Positions 1-8,761 are shown, numbered from the stretch's first letter. The stretch is 64,000 bases of DNA from Chitinophaga sp. S165 (GCF_003182155.1 NZ_QGTG01000001.1:1482892-1546891); one strand, 5' to 3'. A program made the numbers and translations. Notes: generated by a model not told the origin, from the sequence alone.

Positions 1-1081
1 AGTCAATGCCATACTCGTGCCAGCCGTTCGCGCCAACAGCAGGATCTGTAGCGGATGACTGGGCACAGCACTGATAGTCCGGATTGCGCAGGGAGCTGCC
101 CCACCTGGTGCTGGCGCTGCCATCAAATGCCAATCCGGCGGCAACATCGGCGCCCTGTGTGCTGGAAGCAACGGCAGGTTTGTTCAACGCCAGGTTAGTA
201 CTGGTGCTTCCGAATACCTGGAACTCAAACAATGAATAGCCCCAGTCGTTGGAACGCTGTGTACCGTACATTCTCACGAAGCGGGCATTCCTGGCGGAGA
301 AGCTGATGACATCGAGGCCACCGTCGCCCGCAGTAGTGGAATAGGCGTCAGCCCAGTTGGTACCGTCTGTAGAGGTTTGGACCTTAAATGACCTGCCGGT
401 ATTTTCCCAGGTCAGTTCTACCCTGCTGACAGACATTACGCTGCCCAGGTCCACGCGGATAAATTCGGGATTGTCGGGCGCCTGTGTTTCTGCGAAACTG
501 TAATAGCCGCCCTGGTGGCCGTGATTCCAATCGGCCCATTGGTTATTGTTCCATGCCCAGGCATAGTGTGTAGACCCGAGGTTAAAGGTGGGGATAGAAC
601 CGACGTATTCCATGATATCTATCTCTCCACCCTGCGGCCAGCTGAGTGTACTTTGGCCCTGGGGCAGTTCATCGGGCATCATCCAGAAAGCGAAGCCTTG
701 TCCCATGGTGCGTACGCCTTTGGGCCATACCCTGGCAACGATCCTGTGTTGCGGGCCCCAGCTGGCTTTCCCTTTTGTAAATATTCTGCCGCTGGTATAG
801 TTCCTGTCTATATAAAATTCTTTCCGTGTAGAAATTCTCAATACGTTCCCGTTGGCGCCGGCGATGCCTGATTCGATACCAACATTTTCAATGCGATCGG
901 TGGCGCGGTCTAACTGACCGGTGCCCCAGTCGCCGTTTACACCGGTACCGGTTTCGTACGACCATTTTGTAAGATCGAGGGAGGAGCCATTGAATTCGTC
1001 GCTCCAGATGAGGGTCCATGTCTGGCTCTTTGCTGCAATGGATAGGGTGAGTGCAGCACAGAGTAATAGTATTTTCTGCAT
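1..1081 (-). CDS. GH16 family beta-glucanase (laminarinase type) with inserted F5/8 type C sequence, 3' end off the window
   Basis: The reading frame opens at ATG 1081 and stays open to the left edge, giving 360 residues of a longer protein. Residues 1-20 form a signal peptide ending before Gln20. The GH16 start (IWSDEFNG near 25-32) and the catalytic beta-bulge motif GEIDIMEY (152-159), with its two catalytic Glu and the central Asp, are intact. Activity on a beta-1,3-type glucan is therefore likely. From about residue 200 the sequence switches to discoidin/F5-8C type (PEFIRVDLGS, KVQTSTDGTNW, EFQVFG, then NLALNKPAVASS and AFDGSASTRWGSS). It ends with WHEYGID, which resembles the GH16 strand that normally follows the active-site region (HxYxIEW). 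A carbohydrate-binding domain therefore seems inserted inside the jelly roll. The GH16 call is firm; substrate is inferred. Confidence 0.85.
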   Translation of the reverse strand, partial: MQKILLLCAALTLSIAAKSQTWTLIWSDEFNGSSLDLTKWSYETGTGVNGDWGTGQLDRATDRIENVGIESGIAGANGNVLRISTRKEFYIDRNYTSGRIFTKGKASWGPQHRIVARVWPKGVRTMGQGFAFWMMPDELPQGQSTLSWPQGGEIDIMEYVGSIPTFNLGSTHYAWAWNNNQWADWNHGHQGGYYSFAETQAPDNPEFIRVDLGSVMSVSRVELTWENTGRSFKVQTSTDGTNWADAYSTTAGDGGLDVISFSARNARFVRMYGTQRSNDWGYSLFEFQVFGSTSTNLALNKPAVASSTQGADVAAGLAFDGSASTRWGSSLRNPDYQCCAQSSATDPAVGANGWHEYGID

Positions 1082-1362
1082 AAGGTTTAACTTGGGTTAC
1101 TTTGAGATAATTTTTTACGTGAACTATTTGGCGCAGGCGCACAGGTGGCCCGTGAGCGGCCATAAATCGTGGAATAGTCATTATTTATTGTTTGAGTTCC
1201 CGTTGTGCGGGAGGGTTTTCTTTGCTCAGTACTATAGGGAGAAGGGTTTTCTTAAATCTAGTGAAAATAGTATAGAAATCCAAATGAGATGAGGCATGAA
1301 TTCACCAGAGAATTAATATATTCGTGCACTCACATTTTCCACTACAACAATATATCCCTATT

Positions 1363-2091
1363 ATGCAAGTTTTTAAACTTTCCCCTGAAGGAGTTGATCA
1401 GGTTATCAGCAAAAACCGTTTCCGATCAATTGCAATAATGCTTATATCTACTGTTATAGCGCTGATCATCTTTCTGAAATATACCGAGGGCAAGGACAAT
1501 ACACCGACCGATCTGCTACTGCCTCTCGCTTTCATGTTAGTGGTAGCGGTTTGGAGTTATATGCGCGCCATCAAAAGACAAAAAAAGCTATTGGCTACTT
1601 TCATCATCACAGTTAATGAAAACAATGTTACACGGCAGCAGATCAATACCCCTGTGGTGTCAATAGCTATCGCTGACATAAAAGAAATTTTAAGAGATAA
1701 AAAAGGGAATCTGGTTATCAAGGCTAACGAAAACAGAGACATTATTTATGTTCCAGCCCAGATAGATGATTTTCCCGAACTGGAAGCATTACTTCACCAG
1801 ATAAAGCCTATAGGCGAACGAAATCCCTATCCTATAATGGAACGCTATCCGATTGCTGTGGGGCTGCTCACTGCCCCTCTTATGCTAGGTGTATACCTTT
1901 CGACCAATAAGATCATTGTTGGCGTGACAGGGACTTTACTGCTGGTATTATTGATCTGGAGTTTTTATCAGACCCAACGTACCAAACATGTTGACGATAG
2001 AACAAAGAGGCGGGGGTATTTTTTGCTCCTGGTGATGGTAGCTATAGTTGTCTTTATGATAAAAAAGCTTACTGGAATTATGCCATACTAA
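1363..2091 (+). CDS. membrane protein with PH-like central domain, unknown function
   Basis: I do not recognise a named family. The protein has about 242 residues from ATG 1363; a GTG at 1324 would add 13 residues without signal features, so the ATG is preferred. Two hydrophobic segments occur near the N-terminus (around 24-42 and 57-75). A hydrophilic segment of about 75 residues follows with alternating strands and a final helix (VNENNVTRQQ to ELEALLHQI), like bacterial PH-type domains of integral membrane proteins. Three more hydrophobic segments close the protein. It stands alone on the plus strand and is followed by a clear terminator hairpin at 2115-2146. Confidence 0.7.
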   Translation: MQVFKLSPEGVDQVISKNRFRSIAIMLISTVIALIIFLKYTEGKDNTPTDLLLPLAFMLVVAVWSYMRAIKRQKKLLATFIITVNENNVTRQQINTPVVSIAIADIKEILRDKKGNLVIKANENRDIIYVPAQIDDFPELEALLHQIKPIGERNPYPIMERYPIAVGLLTAPLMLGVYLSTNKIIVGVTGTLLLVLLIWSFYQTQRTKHVDDRTKRRGYFLLLVMVAIVVFMIKKLTGIMPY

Positions 2092-2114
2092 AAACTGTAT
2101 AAGCAATCGATAAC

Positions 2115-2146
2115 AAAGACGTTCATCACTGAGCGTCTTTTTTTTT
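2115..2146 (+). terminator. rho-independent terminator of the 1363-2091 gene
   Basis: A 7-bp stem AAAGACG (2115-2121) pairs with CGTCTTT (2134-2140) and runs into an uninterrupted T tract to 2146. It lies 24 bases after the stop codon. Confidence 0.75.
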
Positions 2147-2281
2147 GCACGGAGATGTAATTGTCATGTAGCTATTTGTGTTAACATCTAATTAAGACTT
2201 TTATTGAACACGTCCCTCTATCTTGCGTGCGGGACATGTTTTCACACAAAGTTCATGTCTCTTTATAACGTGAAAAACGAC

Positions 2282-2308
2282 AACCGGACATTCCTGTCCG
2301 GTTCTTTT
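2282..2308 (-). terminator. hairpin terminator between convergent genes
   Basis: A perfect 9-bp stem AACCGGACA (2282-2290) pairs with TGTCCGGTT (2295-2303) around a four-base loop. It is T-rich on both flanks (CTTTTCC on plus, GTCGTTTTT on minus). It lies just past the stop of the minus-strand gene at 2320 and may act in both directions. Confidence 0.65.
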
Positions 2309-2319
2309 CCGCTTAACAT

Positions 2320-2793
2320 TTAACACGTTTGTGACCGGGCCGGGTCTGTGCTATTTGTTCCTTTACTTTTTTTTACTATCGGATGTAGTTTATAGATCCA
2401 AATGGCGCCGATGGTGCTGATCAGATAGCAGGTCCAAACCCGGTCCATTCTGAGGTCGAAGATGTGACAGAGATTATCGAATAAATAAACGGCCAGTGTT
2501 GTCACTAAGATACCAGGCACAAGAAGTATACATTTCTTCACGACCATGGACCGCTTTAATTTATTGACCAACTTTACGATACCATAGGATAAAACAAAAC
2601 TGGGGCAAGAGTAGAGTAGTCCGACAAAAAACATGTAATAGAACTCCGTTATAAGCACTTCAAAATCAGGAAAACTATACTCCGACAATAAAGCGATCCT
2701 GTATACAATAGGGCCTAGTGCAACAATTGTCAGCCAGGTCTTTAGCGAATAGGTGAATTCATTAGATTTCACCTCAGGAGTGAGGGTATGCAT
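2320..2793 (-). CDS. small integral membrane protein, paralogue of the 3113-3559 gene
   Basis: A 157-residue protein of unknown function with four hydrophobic segments (about 20-37, 47-75, 85-105 and 118-134). It shares a pattern with the upstream gene product: NEF-YSLK-WLT near the N-terminus, the C-P/A-C/S-F bend in the second helix pair, VKL-N-LK in the cytosolic loop, and IYKLHP-V-K near the C-terminus. The two are tandem duplicates that have diverged strongly. The C-terminal tail (KKSKGTNSTDPARSQTC) is polar and longer than in the paralogue. Each copy has its own TATATTTG promoter element. No function is assigned. Confidence 0.65.
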   Translation of the reverse strand: MHTLTPEVKSNEFTYSLKTWLTIVALGPIVYRIALLSEYSFPDFEVLITEFYYMFFVGLLYSCPSFVLSYGIVKLVNKLKRSMVVKKCILLVPGILVTTLAVYLFDNLCHIFDLRMDRVWTCYLISTIGAIWIYKLHPIVKKSKGTNSTDPARSQTC

Positions 2794-2810
2794 AGGGATG
2801 ATTTATCCGT

Positions 2811-2818
2811 CAAATATA
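2811..2818 (-). promoter_or_regulatory. Bacteroidota -7 promoter box for the 2320-2793 gene
   Basis: On the minus strand the sequence reads TATATTTG, matching the TAnnTTTG consensus, 17 bases upstream of the ATG. The surrounding CAAATATATGT is repeated in front of the paralogue (3588-3598). I see no clear -33 TTTG. Confidence 0.5.
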
Positions 2819-3112
2819 TGTAATTGTTATTGCTCTTTGGGGAGTGGCTATTGGAGTTCTCTTATGGTTCAATATGCAATATTGGGTTGTTGCGCCTGGG
2901 TCTTTTATCGGAGTTCGCTTAGGTTTCACATAGTATTGCGGTCGGCGCCCGCTTATAACGCTACTATGGATTGGTATTAGGGCTGAGCATTGGTACTTTG
3001 GTTGGCTTCACCAACAATGCAGGGAACCGGCCGAAGGCCCGCAATTGCTATATGAAACCTTTGTTACCTCTTGAGCTCCGCTAAGTAGCTGAAGGGCTGT
3101 TTTCCCGGCTAT
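2819..3112. other. intergenic stretch between the tandem membrane-protein genes
   Basis: About 300 bases without a convincing reading frame, RNA gene or repeat. Short frames here lack homology cues. No strong hairpin follows the stop at 3113. Confidence 0.5.
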
Positions 3113-3559
3113 TTATTCTTCTATAAGCTTGTTAACCGCCGGATGCAACTTGTAAAATATTATTGCGGTCATAGTACTAAACAGATAACAATATATCATG
3201 CCGTTATCTATAAACTTGAAGTACTCCTGTTGCGGGTAGTATGAGTAAAATGGTACTAGTGTCAGTACAATGCCTGCTAATACCAGTATACCCTTTTTTA
3301 TTCCCAGGGAATACTTCAATCTGTTGGTTAGTTTTACCGCCAGACACAGTAAGGCAAAACAGGGTGCGGAAAAGAGCAACCCGTATAGTAACATGAAGAA
3401 TAACATGAACAAAAATGCCATGACACTGACCATGCCCAGGTCGAATAGAACAAATATAACAGGGCTGAGTGATGCACTTGTTAACCAGATCTTTAACGAA
3501 TAAGAAAACTCATTGGGTTTCAATTCCTCTGCAAAGAGCTTTTCTGTATCTGTAGACAT
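3113..3559 (-). CDS. small integral membrane protein, tandem paralogue
   Basis: A 148-residue protein with four strongly hydrophobic segments (around 25-45, 47-75, 88-106 and 122-137). It has a short acidic N-terminus (FAEELKPNEFSYSLK) and ends KLHPAVNKLIEE. Its conserved positions match the downstream gene product, so the pair arose by tandem duplication. It does not match a family that I can name. A TATATTTG element lies 28 bases upstream. Confidence 0.65.
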   Translation of the reverse strand: MSTDTEKLFAEELKPNEFSYSLKIWLTSASLSPVIFVLFDLGMVSVMAFLFMLFFMLLYGLLFSAPCFALLCLAVKLTNRLKYSLGIKKGILVLAGIVLTLVPFYSYYPQQEYFKFIDNGMIYCYLFSTMTAIIFYKLHPAVNKLIEE

Positions 3560-3587
3560 AGCTGATAGGGTTGTTTTGGGTTATATT

Positions 3588-3595
3588 CAAATATA
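3588..3595 (-). promoter_or_regulatory. Bacteroidota -7 promoter box for the 3113-3559 gene
   Basis: The minus strand reads TATATTTG, a perfect TAnnTTTG match, embedded in the same CAAATATATGT context as at 2811. Conservation between the two paralogues supports it. Confidence 0.5.
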
Positions 3596-3900
3596 TGTCA
3601 TTCCCGTTATACTCCCTATTCCATAGTAGCTGAGATGGCGAAGCACAGAAGCTTTCGTGGTCGTGAGGTGGACCTGAAATTTTGCGGGGTAAATCCTGTG
3701 AACTTTCCTTGTCCGGGGTGACGGAGAGGGCGTTTAAACAGGTTTATGCCGGTTGAGGAGTCAGTTGTGGTTCGTTGACCAGGTTTGTATAGGGAGCAAA
3801 ACAGCTAAATGGAGTAATTTCCAGGGGGATGGATATAGACAGGCAGCGGGAAGATCCTTCCAGTTAATTTTTCCAGGCTACATGATCTGTGAGAGGTACG
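3596..3900. other. intergenic stretch, no feature seen
   Basis: About 305 bases with no supported gene, tandem repeat or strong hairpin. Confidence 0.4.
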
Positions 3901-4761
3901 TTATTCCTGTAGGAGCAAACGGGGTGCAGTCCGTACAACTTTTTTACGTTTCGGGACTATTTGGATAGCAGGTGTACTCCAGAAGACGGGAAGTTTATTC
4001 TTTAATTTCTTTACTTTCTTTTTCGCGGATATTACTGGCGGTATTACACTGATAAGATCCATTGCTGATGCCGACTTATTCTGAGACAGATGCAACTGGC
4101 CGTTCACTTCATAATAAGACTGTACCTGCAGCAAGATACAGGTGATCTCTTTGTTATTGGTGTTTAATGTGAACGTGACCTGGCGTTTGTCGTTACGCCT
4201 GATCAATACGGCCTCGCTGGCGATATGCGTGGTTGTCTGGGTTGCAAAATTCACCGATAAGGCAATTGCTTTTATACTCAGGTGGGTGACACCGCTGAGT
4301 GCTTTATTTCTGCTGAAGGATATTTCAGGCAGGGAAACGGTGATCTGGCCATCGCTTGTTTCAATGAACGGTGTTTCATTTAACAGTCTGTCGATAGCTG
4401 TTTGATGATTAAAACGGAAGCCTTGCAGCAGGTGCATGTTTTTACCTGTCGCCTGCCGATGGCCGGGCTTATGGACGGCATCTGCACGCACCACCTCTCC
4501 CATTGCCTTGTTCAGGCTATTGATCAGGGCACCATTGTCATAATGCTGTGTATATTCTTTCAGTGCATCACGCATTAATTTCGCGCAGTGGCTTGCGGTC
4601 CCGAAGTCAGCGGCTGCATTTTGGGTGGCTGCAGTTTGTCTGACCTCGTCAGGTGCATTGCGGACGAAATAGTGTGTTTTGCCATGTTTGTCTTTCCGGG
4701 CGTAATAGATCTTATCGCCTATTTTGCCGGATATGGGAAGGATCCCGGTTTGTTTACCCAT
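3901..4761 (-). CDS. conserved hypothetical protein
   Basis: A 286-residue protein with no signal peptide or membrane segment. The N-terminus is basic and aromatic (GKIGDKIYYARKDKHGK, YFVRNAPDEVRQT) and is followed by a helical region (ASHCAKLMRDALKEY). The middle (about 135-225) looks like beta-strands (ITVSLPEISFSRN, VTFTLNTNNKEITCILLQV). The C-terminal 40 residues are very Lys/Arg-rich (KKKVKKLKNKL, VPKRKKVVR), suggesting nucleic-acid or other polyanion contact. I recall similar N-termini in uncharacterised Bacteroidota proteins but cannot name a family or role. Confidence 0.55.
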   Translation of the reverse strand: MGKQTGILPISGKIGDKIYYARKDKHGKTHYFVRNAPDEVRQTAATQNAAADFGTASHCAKLMRDALKEYTQHYDNGALINSLNKAMGEVVRADAVHKPGHRQATGKNMHLLQGFRFNHQTAIDRLLNETPFIETSDGQITVSLPEISFSRNKALSGVTHLSIKAIALSVNFATQTTTHIASEAVLIRRNDKRQVTFTLNTNNKEITCILLQVQSYYEVNGQLHLSQNKSASAMDLISVIPPVISAKKKVKKLKNKLPVFWSTPAIQIVPKRKKVVRTAPRLLLQE

Positions 4762-5127
4762 TCGGTTATTTTTGAGGGTATAAAGGTACGGAAAAAAGAA
4801 ACACTGTATTTTCTAAACAGGATTATCATCTCAAGAAAAATCATCCATTTTTTTCGCATGTATCATATTTTCATATAACTTCGGGACCGTTGCGGTATGC
4901 AGACAATATATCCATTGACTTTTTACTGTTTGTTCTCCGTAGATTATAGCATAATAATTTTCAAAACCATAGATAAATAGGTCTTAAGCTAAATCTCTTG
5001 TATTAATATACAATATCGCATTTTAAAACCATCAATATTAAAGTAAAGTGCCATTGTTCTTTATCAGTTGCATCTGCGCCGCAGGCGCGTACCAAAACAA
5101 TTTAGAAATCAAGTAAATACCTACACT
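4762..5127. other. A/T-rich intergenic region upstream of the TcmP/Gp37-Gp68 cassette
   Basis: Roughly 365 bases, divergent between the 3901-4761 gene and the TcmP gene, and visibly richer in A/T than the flanks. Several TA-rich stretches could serve as promoters (for example TAATTTTC near 4950), but none matches the Bacteroidota consensus well. No gene is supported. Confidence 0.4.
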
Positions 5128-6018
5128 ATGACAAATCAATTTGGGGGGTCCTGGACCGACCAAAAAATGGCCATTGTTGTTGCATACGCCAAAGCCTACC
5201 TTACCATTATGAAAGAGCAACGCTGGGCCAAAACGATCTATTTTGACGGCTTTGCGGGTTCTGGCAGCATAAAGGACAATTCATCGTTAAGGAATAATAA
5301 CTGCTTATTAGATTCCAATGCAGAAATGTCCACTGCCGAAGACATTAAGAAAGGAACTGCACTGAGGATATTGGATATCTCTGAGCCGAAACCTTTTGAT
5401 CTTTATTATTTCGTTGAAAAAAACGAATCATATCAACAACAGTTATTACATCAGATCGGCCGTCGTTATGTTGATAGGAAATGCCATGTTGTAAAAGGAG
5501 ATTGTAATAAAAAGTTAAACGATCTCGCTGGATTTCTAAAGCAGAACAATGAATTTAGGGCTTTATGTTTTATCGATCCATATGGTATGTCAGTAAAGTG
5601 GTCATCCATAGAAGCATTGAGAGGGCTAGGAGTTGATCTATGGATTCTCGTTCCTACCGGAGTTAGCGCTAACCGGGTTTTGGTCAACGATGGAAATATT
5701 CCAGACGTTTGGCTCAATTCATTGGAAATATTCCTCGGGCTGAAAAGAGATGACATTAAACGAAAATTCTATAAGGAGGTTATCCAACATAATTTATTTG
5801 GAGACGACCTAACTTTAGTTGAAAAAGAGAGAGACACTGTAAATAAGCTGGGAAAATTATATGCCGAAAGATTACAAACTGTCTTTAATTTTGTATCGGA
5901 ATCCTTCGTACTGAGAAATAGTATGAATTCGATTATGTATCATTTCATGATGGGCACAAATAATCCGGTTGCTTTAAAAATTGCTAACGACGTCATAAAA
6001 CCTAAATACAAATTGTAA
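5128..6018 (+). CDS. tcmP: three-Cys-motif partner protein TcmP
   Basis: About 296 residues from ATG 5128 (MTNQFGGSWTDQK); a TTG 60 bases upstream would add a basic extension unlike the family. The opening, with YFDGFAGSG near residue 40, resembles motif I of Rossmann-fold methyltransferases. LCFIDPYGM near 150 sits where a catalytic DPPY-like motif IV would be. TcmP proteins are known as genomic partners of the Gp37/Gp68 family, and the next gene is that partner, overlapping by one base (TAATG), so the two are co-translated. The function of the pair is not established to my knowledge. A nucleic-acid methyltransferase-like role is my inference from the motifs. The gene is more A/T-rich than its neighbours, which hints at horizontal transfer. 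Confidence 0.85.
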   Translation: MTNQFGGSWTDQKMAIVVAYAKAYLTIMKEQRWAKTIYFDGFAGSGSIKDNSSLRNNNCLLDSNAEMSTAEDIKKGTALRILDISEPKPFDLYYFVEKNESYQQQLLHQIGRRYVDRKCHVVKGDCNKKLNDLAGFLKQNNEFRALCFIDPYGMSVKWSSIEALRGLGVDLWILVPTGVSANRVLVNDGNIPDVWLNSLEIFLGLKRDDIKRKFYKEVIQHNLFGDDLTLVEKERDTVNKLGKLYAERLQTVFNFVSESFVLRNSMNSIMYHFMMGTNNPVALKIANDVIKPKYKL

Positions 6019-6740
6019 TGGCTCAATCCAATATTGAATGGACGGAAATGACATGGAACCCTGTTACTGGCTGTACTAAGATTTCAGCTGGCTGCAAATT
6101 TTGTTATGCGGAAGTAATGGCAAAACGACTGCATGCAATGGGAGTGGAAAAATACAAAGACGAATTTAAGGTTAGGATACATCCTGATGCACTTAATATA
6201 CCTTACACATGGAAAAGACAAAAGGTCGTTTTTGTTAACTCCATGAGCGACCTGTTTCATGCCCAGGTACCTCCTGATTTTATCAAAGAGGTATTCAGAG
6301 TTATGAATGAAAATCCGCAGCATATTTTCCAGGTCTTAACTAAAAGAGCAGATAGATTACTGGAGATACATCAGGAGGTGAAATGGACACACAATATATG
6401 GATGGGCGTTTCTATAGAGGATGAAAGGGTTATTGAACGTCTTGAACTACTTAAACAAACAAATGCCAGAACAAAGTTCCTCTCTTGTGAACCCTTAATA
6501 GGGCCACTTCCCGATCTGGATCTCACCAACATTGACTGGGTAATTGTCGGCGGTGAAAGTGGTTGGAAGGCAAGGCCCATGGATGCCGGCTGGGCACTTG
6601 ACATAATGGATCAATGTAAACAGGCAGGGGTTGCTTTTTTCTTTAAACAATGGGGAGGAACTAATAAAAAGAAAACGGGCAGACTATTAAATGGAAAAAT
6701 ATATGATGAAATGCCCGAATTCCGTATTGAAGAATTATAG
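6018..6740 (+). CDS. phage Gp37/Gp68 family (DUF5131) three-Cys protein
   Basis: A 240-residue protein opening IEWTEMTWNPVTGC, followed by the hallmark three-cysteine cluster C19-x6-C26-x2-C29 (GCTKISAGCKFCYAE). That spacing recalls, but differs from, the CxxxCxxC of radical-SAM enzymes. Later family hallmarks are VFVNSMSDLFH, QVLTKRADRL, GVSIEDE, SCEPLIGPL, VIVGGESG and a C-terminal FFFKQWGG. The fold therefore looks like a radical-SAM-type TIM barrel carrying an iron-sulfur site; this is inference. It is translationally coupled to TcmP and the pair has no other co-directional neighbour closer than 390 bases. Homologues are common in phages and mobile islands. Confidence 0.9.
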   Translation: MAQSNIEWTEMTWNPVTGCTKISAGCKFCYAEVMAKRLHAMGVEKYKDEFKVRIHPDALNIPYTWKRQKVVFVNSMSDLFHAQVPPDFIKEVFRVMNENPQHIFQVLTKRADRLLEIHQEVKWTHNIWMGVSIEDERVIERLELLKQTNARTKFLSCEPLIGPLPDLDLTNIDWVIVGGESGWKARPMDAGWALDIMDQCKQAGVAFFFKQWGGTNKKKTGRLLNGKIYDEMPEFRIEEL

Positions 6741-7130
6741 TTCAAAACCCGGTTTATTTCCAAAATATCCTACCTTCACGTTTGAATAGCTATTAACACC
6801 CCGTAATTAACCATTTTATTTCTCTGTTTGAATTTGCTACCATTATAATCCGCAAGGACGGATACACCTTTATCACCAAACAACTGATCTGTTACTATGT
6901 AGTAGAAGTAACTTTTATTGCCATATTCTATGTCCATGAATAATTGTCATGCGCAAAGAGAGTTATGCCCTGTATGTATCGCCAGGCAACTACAGGATTC
7001 CCCAGTATTCATTTCAAAATAGCCAATAACCAATAGTACGGCCATTATTTAGAAGAGATTACACCAAACATTTCACCTAACAACTTCATCTTATCATCTT
7101 GTCCCTATCCCGGACAACAACCTTCCCCTT
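6741..7130 (+). other. intergenic region before the CotH gene
   Basis: About 390 A/T-rich bases without a supported gene. There is no strong terminator hairpin directly after the Gp37/Gp68 gene and no good promoter consensus before the CotH gene. Confidence 0.4.
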
Positions 7131-8681
7131 ATGATAAAAACTACCTGCCTTTTACTGCTGTTCCTGACAGGATTGTCAGCATGTAAAAAAGATGTTGCGC
7201 TCCTTCCCAGAGACGAAACTATTGCAGATGCACCATCTGCCGCAAAAGACATATTTGAGTTCAGATTTGAGTCAAAAAATAATGCGGCACAATTACTGAA
7301 AGATGTTGAATGCCAGATCTATACAGACCGTATTGTCGGCTTTGTTCCTTATCTGAGCTCCAGTAAAGCACTGGTTGCGACGTTTAATTCGAGCGGTGTG
7401 AAAGTGGCCGTAAATGGGACCGTACAGCAAAGCGGCATCACACTGAACGACTTTAATAAGCCGATCACCTTTACTGTGACGGCAGCTAACGGTACTACAA
7501 AAACCTACCAGGTAGAGATCTATACATTCACGGGTTTACCTATCCTTTATCTGGAAACGGAGGCACCGGTAGTCTCAAAAGATGATTATGTGAAGGGGAA
7601 GATGACGGTCGATGCCAATTCAAAATATCCGCAGCCTGTTACTACTATGCAGATGGAAATGAGGGGCCGTGGCAACAGTACCTGGACCATGCCTAAAAAG
7701 CCTTTCAGGATCAAACTGGATACTAAGGCAGAACTGTTGGGGATGCCTGCTGCAAAGAAATGGGTATTGCTGGCAAATTTTGCGGACAAGACGCTTATGA
7801 GGAATTACCTGGCGCTGGAGATCTCAAAAAGGTTTGAAGCCGTCTTTACTCCACGGGCCAGGTTTGTAGAGGTGATACTGAACGGGGAATATCTTGGTAA
7901 CTATCTGCTGACCGACCAGGTGGAAGTCGGACCGACGAGGATCAATATTCCGGAGTTAAAAAAGACATCACCGGATAGTGACATCAGTGGCGGTTATTTA
8001 TTGGAGGTAGATGAACGTCTGGATGAAACGGTGTGGTTCAGATCATTATTACAGGTGGCTTTCACGGTAAAATCGCCCGAGGAGATCACAGCTAAACAAC
8101 TCGACTATATTAAAAATTATGTACAACAGGTGGAGAATGCATTGTATAGTCCGGACTTCGCTCATCCTACAGCGGGGTATAGTAAATACCTCAATGTAGA
8201 GACGTTTATCAACTGGTACCTGGTGAATGAACTGCTCAAAAATAATGATGCTGTTTTCTATAGTAGTGTGTTCCTGTATAAGGACCGTAATGCTAAACTG
8301 TCGATAGGCCCTGTGTGGGACTTTGATCTTGCGGTAGGTAACGTTACCTATAACGGGAACAACCTGCCGGAGGGCTGGTGGGTAAAGAATGCCGTATGGA
8401 TGAACCGGCTGTTCGACGATCCTGCATTTGTACAGAAAGTGAAGGCCAGATGGAATTTGCTGAAAGGCGCACAGGTTGCCACCTTGTACGACTTCATCAA
8501 TAAGACGGCGGAAGAATTAAAAAATTCACAGCGGGAAAACTTTAATAAGTGGGAATTGTTATATAACTATACGTGGCCCAATACTGTGTCGTTAGGGTCT
8601 TATGATTCTGAGGTACAGTATATGAAAGATTGGCTCTCAAAAAGAATTAAATGGATGGATACTGAAATAAATAAGTTGTAA
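7131..8681 (+). CDS. CotH kinase family lipoprotein
   Basis: A 516-residue protein with a lipoprotein signal peptide ending LSAC (Cys18), so it is anchored in the envelope. Residues about 40-145 look like a beta-rich N-terminal domain. From about 170 the CotH signature appears: MRGRGNSTW, KKPFRIKL, KKWVLLANFADKTLMRN, GEYLGNYLLTDQVEV, GGYLLEVDE and the later GPVWDFDLAVGN (near 394). CotH was described as an atypical protein kinase in Bacillus spore coats. In Bacteroidota such lipoproteins are common and of unknown substrate, so kinase activity is only inferred. It is transcribed in the same direction as the fimbrial-type cluster that starts 165 bases later; a shared function is possible but unproven. 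Confidence 0.88.
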   Translation: MIKTTCLLLLFLTGLSACKKDVALLPRDETIADAPSAAKDIFEFRFESKNNAAQLLKDVECQIYTDRIVGFVPYLSSSKALVATFNSSGVKVAVNGTVQQSGITLNDFNKPITFTVTAANGTTKTYQVEIYTFTGLPILYLETEAPVVSKDDYVKGKMTVDANSKYPQPVTTMQMEMRGRGNSTWTMPKKPFRIKLDTKAELLGMPAAKKWVLLANFADKTLMRNYLALEISKRFEAVFTPRARFVEVILNGEYLGNYLLTDQVEVGPTRINIPELKKTSPDSDISGGYLLEVDERLDETVWFRSLLQVAFTVKSPEEITAKQLDYIKNYVQQVENALYSPDFAHPTAGYSKYLNVETFINWYLVNELLKNNDAVFYSSVFLYKDRNAKLSIGPVWDFDLAVGNVTYNGNNLPEGWWVKNAVWMNRLFDDPAFVQKVKARWNLLKGAQVATLYDFINKTAEELKNSQRENFNKWELLYNYTWPNTVSLGSYDSEVQYMKDWLSKRIKWMDTEINKL

Positions 8682-8741
8682 TTTCGGTTTCGAACATATC
8701 CTACGGGAATCTCTCCCTGTCTATAAGAATGCAATAAGTAC

Positions 8742-8761
8742 CCTGCGCCGGGAATCGCAGG
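8742..8761 (+). terminator. possible weak terminator after the CotH gene
   Basis: A 6-bp stem CCTGCG (8742-8747) pairs with CGCAGG (8756-8761) and is followed by TCATTAATTTTC. A second 6-bp hairpin (CAGACC/GGTCTG, 8790-8808) lies just behind. Both are short. Confidence 0.3.
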
